A stretch of DNA of 64,000 nt from the NCBI RefSeq assembly GCF_042435035.1, contig NZ_JBHMQT010000036.1:62001-126000 (forward strand), given 5' to 3'. This document shows, one piece after another, positions 14,655 to 22,173 of this stretch (position 1 is its first letter; each line of letters starts with the position of its first letter). Position numbers and translations under genes: made by a program. The notes below the pieces were generated by a model. It was not told the DNA's origin. It was given only the letters and a program-made list of their open reading frames with translations, and did no database searches. Origin of the DNA: Sphaerimonospora cavernae (lineage in GTDB: Bacteria; Actinomycetota; Actinomycetes; Streptosporangiales; Streptosporangiaceae).

Positions 14655-14936
14655 AGCTGCAGCGCACACGTCACCGCGTTCGCCGAGATGCTCACCGGCC
14701 GCCACGGCAGCCGCCTTGACGCCTGGCTCGACGCCGCAGACACCGACGACCTGCCCCACCTGCAGTCCTTTGTCCGAGGCATCCATCGCGACTATGCCGC
14801 CGTCCTGGCCGGACTCACGCTGACCCACAGCAGCGGCCCCGTCGAAGGCAACGTCTGCCGCGTCAAGGCCCTCAAGCGGCAGATGTTCGGTCGCGCCAAC
14901 CTCGATCTACTCCGTAAGAGAATCTTGCTCTCTTAG
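14655..14936 (+). pseudogene. C-terminal fragment of an ISL3-family transposase
   Basis: Plus-strand reading frame ending in TAG at 14936 with FAEMLTGRHGSRLDAWLDAA, LPHLQSFVRGIHRDYAAV, SGPVEGNVCRVKALKRQMFG and a final DLLRKRILLS. This is the conserved C-terminus of ISL3 (DDE_Tnp_ISL3) transposases, including the catalytic Glu in PVEG. The first three-quarters of the protein is missing, replaced by the IS630 remnant, so the junction marks a nested insertion or deletion. Confidence 0.8.
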
Positions 14937-14972
14937 ATCACCCAGATAGATCACCCAGATAGATCACCCAGA
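14934..14972. repeat. Three perfect tandem copies of a 13-bp unit
   Basis: The unit TAGATCACCCAGA is repeated three times without change directly at the stop codon of the ISL3 fragment (the first copy contains its TAG). It may derive from the right end of that element or from slippage. The bases that follow, to about 15164, show no gene. Confidence 0.85.
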
Positions 14973-15177
14973 GTGATCGCGTCACGATCTTTGTGCCAGA
15001 GCCACAACCACTGACCACTCACCTGGGGATCCTCATGGCCGTTGGCAGCTTCCATAGCCCCTCTACATGGCATAGAGGATGGAACACAGAGCCGTCATGA
15101 AGCACGCCCGGGTGCGGCTTACCAGAGCATGGGACAGGTCCGTAATTCCCTACTGCCACCCTGCTGAACTTTCGCCA

Positions 15178-16500
15178 TTAGGCGGCGATAGCGTCGCAGG
15201 TCACGTGGTCGGGGTGGAATAGCCCGGATCTACTGTGAGCTGCGGTGCTATCGGTTATCCGGGCCCGCCGGAACGCGATGATCATGTCGGTGACCGAGAC
15301 GTAGCGCTTCTGCCGGTACCACGGAGCGCTCCGTCGCCGGGAGTTCAGGTCGTGGTCGGCATGCCCGGCCTGGTGGTACCAGAGCACCAAGATGGTCAGG
15401 TTCGCCAGCACGAACGGGGTGGTCCGCTCGACCGCCTTCGGCAGCCGAGACTGCGGGTCGCCCGCGCCGAGCAGGTCCTTCCCGTCCTTGATCGACTGTT
15501 CGATCGGCCAGCGGCTCGCGTACCGGGCAACAATGGCCTCGCCGGCAGCGGCCAGGTCGGTGGTGATCAGGGCGATCGTGTACGGCCTGGTCTCGTCCAG
15601 ATCGCGGACCAAGACCAGACGGAGTGGGGTGCGGTGCAGGCTGCCCCACCGCAGGCAGGCGATGACCGCCATATCGACCTCCTCGGTCTCGCCGTAGCGG
15701 GTCACGGTGGTGCGCCGCCAGCGAGTGGTGGCGACGGAGGCGATCTCGGTCGCATTCCCCAGCCGGTCACCTTTCCAGGCCGGATGGCCACGCTTGCCGG
15801 TACGCGGCGGCTCGGGCCCGTACAGCACGGCGTTGCAGGCCAGGCGGGTGGTGAACGTCACGCGGGCAGGCAGATTCTTCCAGGCCGGTCCCCGATACAG
15901 TGCATCGCCCACCACGTGGATCGGGTGGTCGGGTAGCGCGGCGGCCAGCAGGTCCACCAGGGCGCGGGCCTGGACGGTCTTGGAGTCGGTCCCACCCCTG
16001 CCCGTGCGCTTGTCATGCGGGATATGCAGCCGAAACAGCACCGGCAGGCAGATCTGCCGGGCCAGGAACGGCACCGCAACGACGATCCCTAAGATCACGA
16101 AGTTGTTGCCCCGGCCGATGGCGTCCCGGCCCTTGGCCGAGCCGTCATGCTGGTACTTCGCGCCGTGCACCCGCCGGCCGTAGCGGTGGAACAACGTGTC
16201 ATCGACCGCGACCGTGACCGCCCCGCCCACCGGCACGAAGGCCGCGACCACGGCACGGGCCAGCGCCAGCCCCACCTGATCCAGCTCCCACACCGCGCGG
16301 GAGAAGAACCGGTGCGCCCGAGACCAGTGCGACCCTTCCGCCAAGCCCGCCGCCGCCCACATCCCGGTCACCGTCCGCGCGCCCGGACTGCCCAGAATGC
16401 CGGTGACCAGCGCGGTCACCGTCGCAAACGACGGGCCGGTGAAACACGGCCGCAGTACGTCGAGCACGGCAAGCGACGAGGACGGCACGAACGACAGCAT
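15178..16500 (-). CDS. DDE transposase, IS701/IS4-like
   Basis: 440 residues, apparently full length. Probable catalytic segments are VAVDDTLFHRYGRRVHG (first Asp), IHVVGDALYRGPAW (second Asp) and RWPIEQSIKDGKDLLGAG (Glu). This arrangement and length match the actinobacterial transposases usually filed under IS701 (DDE_5-type). The ATG at 16500 faces the passenger ORF, so both share a divergent control region of about 40 bases. The reading frame is uninterrupted, so the element may still be active. Confidence 0.82.
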   Translation of the reverse strand: MLSFVPSSSLAVLDVLRPCFTGPSFATVTALVTGILGSPGARTVTGMWAAAGLAEGSHWSRAHRFFSRAVWELDQVGLALARAVVAAFVPVGGAVTVAVDDTLFHRYGRRVHGAKYQHDGSAKGRDAIGRGNNFVILGIVVAVPFLARQICLPVLFRLHIPHDKRTGRGGTDSKTVQARALVDLLAAALPDHPIHVVGDALYRGPAWKNLPARVTFTTRLACNAVLYGPEPPRTGKRGHPAWKGDRLGNATEIASVATTRWRRTTVTRYGETEEVDMAVIACLRWGSLHRTPLRLVLVRDLDETRPYTIALITTDLAAAGEAIVARYASRWPIEQSIKDGKDLLGAGDPQSRLPKAVERTTPFVLANLTILVLWYHQAGHADHDLNSRRRSAPWYRQKRYVSVTDMIIAFRRARITDSTAAHSRSGLFHPDHVTCDAIAA

Positions 16501-16539
16501 TCATGATCTTCTACCGGACATGGTGCGATCTGGGCAAGA

Positions 16540-16944
16540 ATGGCTGCCATGACCCGCTCGCCGGCACCGCGCCCCGACCAGGCCACCCGAGACGCCGTCA
16601 CCGCCCGGATCTTCGCCCACGCCCGCCGCAACTGGCCCAAGACCGAGGTCCTCGTCCGCCACCACGGCTCCTTCTGCTACGTCGCCGTCGTCGAACGCGG
16701 CCGGGATGAGCCCTTCACCGTTCTCCGCCTGCGCTACCAGGGCTCGGCCGACCACTGGCTGATCGGGATCTACAAGGCCAGCACAGAAACCTTCGCCGAG
16801 AACGAACTGCCCACCCGCTTCGGCCCGACCATCGGCACCCCCGAAGAAGGCATGGATCACACCCTCGGCTTCTGGGTCGCCCCACCAGCCCGCCGACCAG
16901 GCAGCTTCACGGAGCGTTACCGAAGACTCCTCCGGCGATCATGA
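16540..16944 (+). CDS. Passenger ORF of the IS element, conserved hypothetical
   Basis: 134-residue soluble basic protein starting MAAMTRSPAPRPDQATRD, with RNWPKTEVLVRHHGSFCYVAVVERG and a central DHWLIGIYKA segment. It resembles small hypothetical proteins in this class of element; no catalytic motif is evident. A second start at 16549 is possible. It lies wholly inside the inverted repeats, divergent from the transposase. Role unknown; a regulator or accessory factor of transposition is possible. Confidence 0.55.
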   Translation: MAAMTRSPAPRPDQATRDAVTARIFAHARRNWPKTEVLVRHHGSFCYVAVVERGRDEPFTVLRLRYQGSADHWLIGIYKASTETFAENELPTRFGPTIGTPEEGMDHTLGFWVAPPARRPGSFTERYRRLLRRS

Positions 16945-17019
16945 AAATGGCGAAACTTCAGACTCTGAAGAGCGACCTATAATCACATGGTTGGAACTGT
17001 GACACTCATCCGAGGAGCC

Positions 17020-18003
17020 ATGCTCAAACTTCAGGGTCTGGATTCCACATCTGAAGCTGTTTACCGCACTATGTTGCGACATCCCCGGTACGGAGCCGCC
17101 GCCTTGGCCCAAAGCCTCGGACTGACGGAGGATGTGGTCACCGGCGCGATGAAGAAGCTGAGTAATCTTGCTCTGATACGGCCGTCGACCAACTCCGACG
17201 TCCGAGTACAAGTAGTGAGTCCTCTTATGGACCTGGAGGCCCTGCTCTCCCGCCAACAGGCTGATCTAGCCGATCAGCAGCGTCGGATCGAAGAATCCCG
17301 AGCGGCCGTTACGCGGCTCATATCCGTGTACGCCGCCCCCTGTCGAGGGCCTGTGCAGTCCTTCGCGGAACAACTCGTCGGCGTACAGGAAGTCCGTGAC
17401 CTGCTGGCTCTGCTCACCGAGCAGGTCAAGGAAGAGGTTCTCACCTTCGCGCCCGGAGGACCGCAGACACAAGAGAACATGTCCGCCTCCCGGCCACTCA
17501 ACCGGCGACTCCTGCAGCGCGGCGTGCGCATGCGCACTATCTACCTCGACAGCATTCGGAACTGCAAGCACACGGTCGAGCATTCGGAATGGCTGACGGA
17601 ACAGGGAGGAGAGGTTCGGACGGTTCCGTCGTTGCCAATCAGAATGATCATCTTGGATCGCTTGACTGCTGTCGTCGCCTCCGACAGCGATGACAGTTCC
17701 CAGGGGGCGGTACTCCTGACCGGCCAGGGAACACTGACCGCACTCTGCGCTTTCTTCGAGAGCGTCTGGGCCACCGGGCGACCCCTCGGTATCCCCGGCC
17801 CCCGAGACGTGAACGGCCTCACCTCTCAGGAGAAAGCCGCCCTCAATCTACTCGCCGCGGGACTCACCGACGAAGCCGTTTCCAAGCGTCTCGGCGTTTC
17901 TCCGCGCACCGCGAGGCGCATCTCGTCCGATCTCGTCGAACGCCTGGGCGCGCGCAGCCGTTTCCAGGCGGGGGTGCTCGCTGCCCGGCAGGGCTGGCTA
18001 TGA
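17020..18003 (+). CDS. TrmB/LuxR-type transcriptional regulator
   Basis: 327 residues. It has an N-terminal TrmB-like winged helix (LDSTSEAVYRTML to MKKLSNLALI, residues 5-60), a coiled segment, and a middle effector-like domain resembling a PLD-type fold (NRRLLQRGVRMRTIYLDSIR). The C-terminus is a LuxR helix-turn-helix (GLTSQEKAALNLLAAGLTDE, then SPRTARRISSDLVERLGARSR). ATG at 17020 has GAGGAG unusually close (2 bases); a GTG at 16999 is the alternative. Regulators of this build often sit beside RiPP clusters in actinobacteria. The insertion sequence that ends at 16960 has probably replaced or cut its original promoter. Whether it ever controlled the peptide-nucleotide operon is unknown. Confidence 0.78.
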   Translation: MLKLQGLDSTSEAVYRTMLRHPRYGAAALAQSLGLTEDVVTGAMKKLSNLALIRPSTNSDVRVQVVSPLMDLEALLSRQQADLADQQRRIEESRAAVTRLISVYAAPCRGPVQSFAEQLVGVQEVRDLLALLTEQVKEEVLTFAPGGPQTQENMSASRPLNRRLLQRGVRMRTIYLDSIRNCKHTVEHSEWLTEQGGEVRTVPSLPIRMIILDRLTAVVASDSDDSSQGAVLLTGQGTLTALCAFFESVWATGRPLGIPGPRDVNGLTSQEKAALNLLAAGLTDEAVSKRLGVSPRTARRISSDLVERLGARSRFQAGVLAARQGWL

Positions 18004-18083
18004 CCTCGGCATAAGCACCATCCGGCCGGAATAAACACGGCCAGAGCTTCGCCGATCGAGATCGGTCGCGCCACCACCGCTCA

Positions 18084-18112
18084 AGAACGCGGGCATCGAA
18101 TGCCCGCGTTCT
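18084..18112. terminator. Bidirectional hairpin terminator between the LuxR gene and thrS
   Basis: Perfect 13-bp inverted repeat (AGAACGCGGGCAT and complement) around a CGA loop in the 122-base gap between two convergent genes. It is suited to end both transcripts. Confidence 0.75.
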
Positions 18113-18125
18113 CGGTTCCGAGCCG

Positions 18126-20102
18126 TCAGACCTGGACGCGGCGGTCGATGGCGTCGACGATCTCGGCGATCGCCTGGTCGATCGGGACGCCGTTCTTCTG
18201 CTCGCCACTCCGGTAGCGGAAGGACACCGCGCCCGCCGCCACGTCGTCATCACCGGCCAGCAGCATGAACGGCATCTTGGCCTTCTGCGCGTTACGGATC
18301 TTCTTCTGCATCCGGTCGTCGGAGACGTCCACCTCGACCCGCACCCCGCGCTCGCGCAGCCGCTTGGCGACGTCCTGCAGGTACGGCGCGTGCGCGTCGG
18401 TGATCGGGATGCCGATGACCTGCACGGGGGCGAGCCACGGAGGGAACGCGCCGGCGTAGTGCTCGACCAGGACGCCGAAGAACCGCTCGATCGACCCGAA
18501 CAGCGCCCGGTGGATCATGACGGGCTGCTGACGGCTTCCCTCGGACGACTGGTACTCGAGCTCGAACAGCTGCGGCAGGTTGAAGTCGAGCTGGATGGTC
18601 GACATCTGCCAGGTCCGGCCGATGGCGTCCCGGGCCTGCACCGAGATCTTCGGACCGTAGAACGCCGCGCCGCCCGGGTCGAGCACCAGGTCCAGCTTCT
18701 CGGACTCGGCGACCTCGCGGAGGGTCGCCGTGGCCTCCTCCCACGCCTCGTCGGAGCCGACGAACTTCTCCGGGTCCTTGGTGGACAGCTCCAGGTAGAA
18801 GTCGTCGAGGCCGTAGTCGCGCAGCAGGTCGAGCACGAACCGCAGCAGCGATGTGAGCTCGTCGCGCATCTGCTCACGGGTGCAGTAGATGTGCGCGTCG
18901 TCCTGGGTGAGGCCGCGCACCCGGGTCAGGCCGTGCACCACCCCGGACTTCTCGTACCGGTAGACCGTGCCGAACTCGAACAGCCGCAGCGGCAGCTCGC
19001 GGTAGGACCGCCCACGCGCCCTGAAGATCAGGTTGTGCATCGGGCAGTTCATCGGCTTCAGGTAGTAGCGCGCACCCTCCAGCTCCATGGGCGGGAACAT
19101 GCCGTCGGCGTACCAGTCGAGGTGGCCGGAGATCTTGTAGAGGTTCTCCTTGGTGATGTGCGGGGTGTTGACGAACGAGTAGCCCGCCTCCTCGTGCCTG
19201 CGGCGCGAGTAGTCCTCCATCACCCGCCGGATGATGCCGCCCTTGGGGTGGAAGACCGGCAGGCCGGAGCCCAGCTCGTCGGGGAAGGAGAACAGGTCGA
19301 GCTCGGCGCCGAGCTTGCGGTGGTCGCGCTTCTCGGCCTCCGCCAGCAGGTGCAGGTACTCGTCCTGCTTCTCGCGCGACTCCCAGGCTGTGCCGTAGAT
19401 CCGCTGGAGCTGCGGGTTCTTCTCGCTGCCCCGCCAGTAGGCCCCGCCCGAGCGCATCAGCTTGAACGCCGGGATGACCCTGGTGCTCGGCAGGTGCGGC
19501 CCGCGGCACAGGTCCTTCCAGCACAGCTCGCCCGACTTGGGGTCGAGGTTGTCGTAGATGGTGAGCTGCCCGGCGCCCACCTCCACGTTCGCGCCCTCGG
19601 CCGACTCGGCCGCGCCGCCCTTCAGCCCGATCAGCTCCAGCTTGTACGGCTCGGCCGCCAGCTCCTCGCGGGCGTCCTCGTCGCTCACCGGCCGCCGGTC
19701 GAAGGTCTGACCCTGCTTGACGATCTCGCGCATCCGCTTCTCGACGCGCTTGAGGTCGTCGGGGGTGAACGGCTCGGCGACGTCGAAGTCGTAGTAGAAG
19801 CCGTTCTCCACGGGCGGGCCGATGCCGAGCCTGGCCTCAGGGAAGATCTCCTGTACGGCCTGGGCCATCACGTGAGCGGTCGAGTGACGCAGGATCGCCC
19901 GGCCGTCGGGGCTGTCGATGGCGATCGGTTCGACGACGTCGCCGTCGCCGACCTCGGCGGCCAGGTCACGCGGCTCGCCGTTGATCCTCGCGGCGACGAC
20001 GGACCTGCCGTCGGCGTCGAGCGCCTCCCCGGCCGTCGTGCCCGCCGCCACCACACGCTCGGCTCCGGCGAGGGTGATGCGTATTTCGAGGGCGGCAGAC
20101 AC
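18126..20102 (-). CDS. thrS: Threonyl-tRNA synthetase
   Basis: 658-residue class II synthetase that charges tRNA-Thr in the cytosol. It has a TGS domain (residues 1-60), an editing domain with HSTAHVMAQAV (the HxxxH motif), the catalytic core with zinc ligands in KPMNCPMHN and later His residues, motif 2 in FGTVYRYEKSG, motif 3 in MIHRALFGSIERF, and a C-terminal anticodon-binding domain. GTG at 20102 is chosen: AAGGAG lies 6 bases upstream and the product starts VSAALEIRITLAG as in relatives; longer in-frame extensions are not conserved in character. In many actinobacteria the HIT gene and pgsA follow directly; here a convergent regulator and the mobile island follow. Confidence 0.96.
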   Translation of the reverse strand: MSAALEIRITLAGAERVVAAGTTAGEALDADGRSVVAARINGEPRDLAAEVGDGDVVEPIAIDSPDGRAILRHSTAHVMAQAVQEIFPEARLGIGPPVENGFYYDFDVAEPFTPDDLKRVEKRMREIVKQGQTFDRRPVSDEDAREELAAEPYKLELIGLKGGAAESAEGANVEVGAGQLTIYDNLDPKSGELCWKDLCRGPHLPSTRVIPAFKLMRSGGAYWRGSEKNPQLQRIYGTAWESREKQDEYLHLLAEAEKRDHRKLGAELDLFSFPDELGSGLPVFHPKGGIIRRVMEDYSRRRHEEAGYSFVNTPHITKENLYKISGHLDWYADGMFPPMELEGARYYLKPMNCPMHNLIFRARGRSYRELPLRLFEFGTVYRYEKSGVVHGLTRVRGLTQDDAHIYCTREQMRDELTSLLRFVLDLLRDYGLDDFYLELSTKDPEKFVGSDEAWEEATATLREVAESEKLDLVLDPGGAAFYGPKISVQARDAIGRTWQMSTIQLDFNLPQLFELEYQSSEGSRQQPVMIHRALFGSIERFFGVLVEHYAGAFPPWLAPVQVIGIPITDAHAPYLQDVAKRLRERGVRVEVDVSDDRMQKKIRNAQKAKMPFMLLAGDDDVAAGAVSFRYRSGEQKNGVPIDQAIAEIVDAIDRRVQV

Positions 20103-20269
20103 GGTGGCTCCTTCGGCTGGCGTTCGTGCGCGTTCGCGCGGAAACGAATTCGCGGACATCCCGCCCGGACCGGCCTCCGCGAGATCCAGCGCCGGCGGGA
20201 CTCCAGGCTTCGATGCTACCGGTGCCGCCGCCCCGATTTCGCGCGTAAATCTCCCGTCCGCCCACCTGC

Positions 20270-21247
20270 TCACCAACGGTGATGCACCTGGGGCCGGATC
20301 AGCTCGTCGTACACCCGGCGGACCGCGGCGTGCGTCTCGGCCGACAGGGGCGGCAGATCGGCGGCCGCGGCGTTCGCCCGGGCCTGCTCGGGGTTGCGGG
20401 CGCCCGGGATCACCACGCTCACCCCCGGCTGGTCGATGATCCAGCGCAGCGCGAACTGGGCCATGGTCATGCCCCGGGGAACCAGCCCCCGGATGCGGTC
20501 GACCGCCTGCAGGCCCACGCCGTACTCCACCCCGGAGAAGGTCTCGCCGACGTCGAAGGCCTCGCCCTGCCGGTTGAAGTTGCGATGGTCGTTCTCCGCG
20601 AAGACCGTCTGCGGGCCGTACCGTCCCGACAGCAGTCCGCTGGCCAGCGGGACCCGGGCGATGACGCCGACGCCGGCCTTCTCGGCCGCCGGGAGCACCT
20701 CGTCGAGCGGCTTGAGCCGGAACGCGTTGAGGATGATCTGCACGGCGGCCACGTTCGGCCGGGCGATCGCGGTGAGCGCCTCCCCGACGCTCTCCACGCT
20801 GACGCCGTAGGCCGCGATCGCGCCCTCGGCCACCAGCGTGTCGAGGCCGTCGAACACCGCGTCGTCGTCGAACACCGCGCTGGGCGGGCAGTGGAGCTGG
20901 ACCAGGTCGAGCGTGTCGACGCCCAGGTTGGCGCGGGAGCGGTCGGTCCAGGCGCGGAAGTTGCCCAGGGTGTACGCCTCGGGCGTCTGGAGCATCCGCC
21001 GCCCCATCTTGGTGGCCACGGTCAGTCCGGACCGCTCCCCGAGCAGCCTGCCGATGATCTTCTCGCTGCGGCCGTCCCCGTACACGTCGGCCGTGTCGAT
21101 GAAGTCGACCCCCGCGTCGACGGCCGCGTGGAGGGTGGCCAGCGCGTCCGCCTCGCTGACCTCGCCCCAGTCCGCCCCGAGCTGCCAGGCTCCCAGCCCG
21201 ACGACGCCCACCTGTCTGCCCGTCCTGCCCAACACCCGCTGTTCCAT
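20270..21247 (-). CDS. Aldo/keto reductase
   Basis: 325-residue NADP-dependent oxidoreductase with the TIM-barrel AKR signatures. They include DFIDTADVYGDGRSE (catalytic Asp and Tyr), TVATKMGRR (Lys), VQLHCPPSAV (His), and the C-terminal cofactor-binding ALRWIIDQPGVSVVIPGARN. The ATG at 21247 begins MEQRVLGRTGRQVGVVGLG, the usual N-terminus. Substrate cannot be inferred. It is transcribed toward thrS, separated from it by 167 bases in which I see nothing notable. Confidence 0.9.
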   Translation of the reverse strand: MEQRVLGRTGRQVGVVGLGAWQLGADWGEVSEADALATLHAAVDAGVDFIDTADVYGDGRSEKIIGRLLGERSGLTVATKMGRRMLQTPEAYTLGNFRAWTDRSRANLGVDTLDLVQLHCPPSAVFDDDAVFDGLDTLVAEGAIAAYGVSVESVGEALTAIARPNVAAVQIILNAFRLKPLDEVLPAAEKAGVGVIARVPLASGLLSGRYGPQTVFAENDHRNFNRQGEAFDVGETFSGVEYGVGLQAVDRIRGLVPRGMTMAQFALRWIIDQPGVSVVIPGARNPEQARANAAAADLPPLSAETHAAVRRVYDELIRPQVHHRW

Positions 21248-21281
21248 GTCGTTTGATCCTAATGTGGGCCGATAGGGACGA

Positions 21282-21935
21282 TCATCCGGCCAGGTGGCGG
21301 GCGAACCAGTCACGGGCGAGACCCGCGACCGACTCGAGCGTCCCCGGCTCCTCGAACAGGTGCGAGGCACCCGGGACGATCTCCAGGCGGGTCTCCGCGG
21401 TGAGCCGGCCCATCGCCTCCATGTTGAGCTCGATGACGATCGGGTCGCGTTCCCCGACGATCAGCAGCGTCGGCTGCCTGACCGAGGCGAGGGCGTCTCC
21501 GGCCATGTCGGGCCGGCCGCCCCGGGAGACGACGGCGCGCACCGTGGCCGGGCGGGCCGCCGCCGCCACCAGGGCGGCCGCCGCGCCCGTGCTCGCGCCG
21601 AACAGCCCGATGCCGAGGCCCCGGGTCGGCACGTCCTCCGGCACCCGGTCGGCCAGCGCCGCCACCCGCCCGGCCAGCAGGCCGATGTCGAATCGCAGGT
21701 GGCCGGTATGGGCGTCGGCGCGCTCCTCCTCGACCGTGAGCAGATCCGCCAGGACGGTCGCCAGTCCGGCGCGCTGCAGTTCACGGGCCACGTAACGGTT
21801 GCGGGGGCTGTGCCGCCCGCTTCCGCTGCCGTGCGCGAACAGCACGACCCCCTGCGCCGGCCGCGGCACCACGACATCGGCGTCGAGCACGACGTCCCCG
21901 GCCGGGATCCGGACGCTCACCTCGACAGCGTTCAT
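21282..21935 (-). CDS. Alpha/beta hydrolase, dienelactone-hydrolase-like
   Basis: 217 residues. The fold markers are VVLFAHGSGSGRHSP (oxyanion region), a nucleophile elbow GLFGASTGAAAALV (Ser in GxSTG), LIVGERDPIV (acid) and PGASHLFEEPG (His). Proteins of this kind, often annotated as phosphoribosyl-transferase-associated or DLH-like hydrolases, occur near stress genes in actinobacteria. It is 34 bases upstream of the aldo/keto reductase on the same strand and probably co-transcribed. Substrate unknown. Confidence 0.82.
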   Translation of the reverse strand: MNAVEVSVRIPAGDVVLDADVVVPRPAQGVVLFAHGSGSGRHSPRNRYVARELQRAGLATVLADLLTVEEERADAHTGHLRFDIGLLAGRVAALADRVPEDVPTRGLGIGLFGASTGAAAALVAAAARPATVRAVVSRGGRPDMAGDALASVRQPTLLIVGERDPIVIELNMEAMGRLTAETRLEIVPGASHLFEEPGTLESVAGLARDWFARHLAG

Positions 21936-22173
21936 GCTCTCCCCCTTGCCGTCACCCCTCGGCAGGTCAGAACGCCTTACCCCGTCCAGACGGCGACAAA
22001 CGCGCGACGGCTTCCCGGACGATCATGCCGGAACCTCAGAAAGCCTTGGCATCCATTTAGATCGACCGGACAAAAGTGGACGATAGGGACCATCAAGGAT
22101 GGGCAGAGGTCCCCAAAGAGTCAACGGTCGAACAGGCTTCCGAGAGCGGCCGTGCGGACGGGCAAGGTGAAAC

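Larger units (their letters stand above)
15165..16960. mobile_element. IS701/IS4-like insertion sequence with terminal inverted repeats and a passenger ORF
   Basis: The ends at 15165-15179 and 16946-16960 form a 15-bp terminal inverted repeat (TGAACTTTCGCCATT against TGAAGTTTCGCCATT, 14 of 15 matching). The element holds a minus-strand DDE transposase whose stop codon lies in the left repeat, and a divergent plus-strand ORF that ends just inside the right repeat. No target duplication is evident in the flanks. The right end is only 60 bases from the LuxR-type gene. Confidence 0.75.

Noticed and set aside
14934..14972. A CRISPR-like repeat array
   Set aside because: The three 13-bp units are contiguous without spacers and lie at an insertion-sequence end; no cas genes are present.
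18390..20282. A 630-codon plus-strand open frame across thrS
   Set aside because: Antisense to thrS, which has all family motifs; the plus-strand product is Leu/Val/Glu-repetitive without domains.
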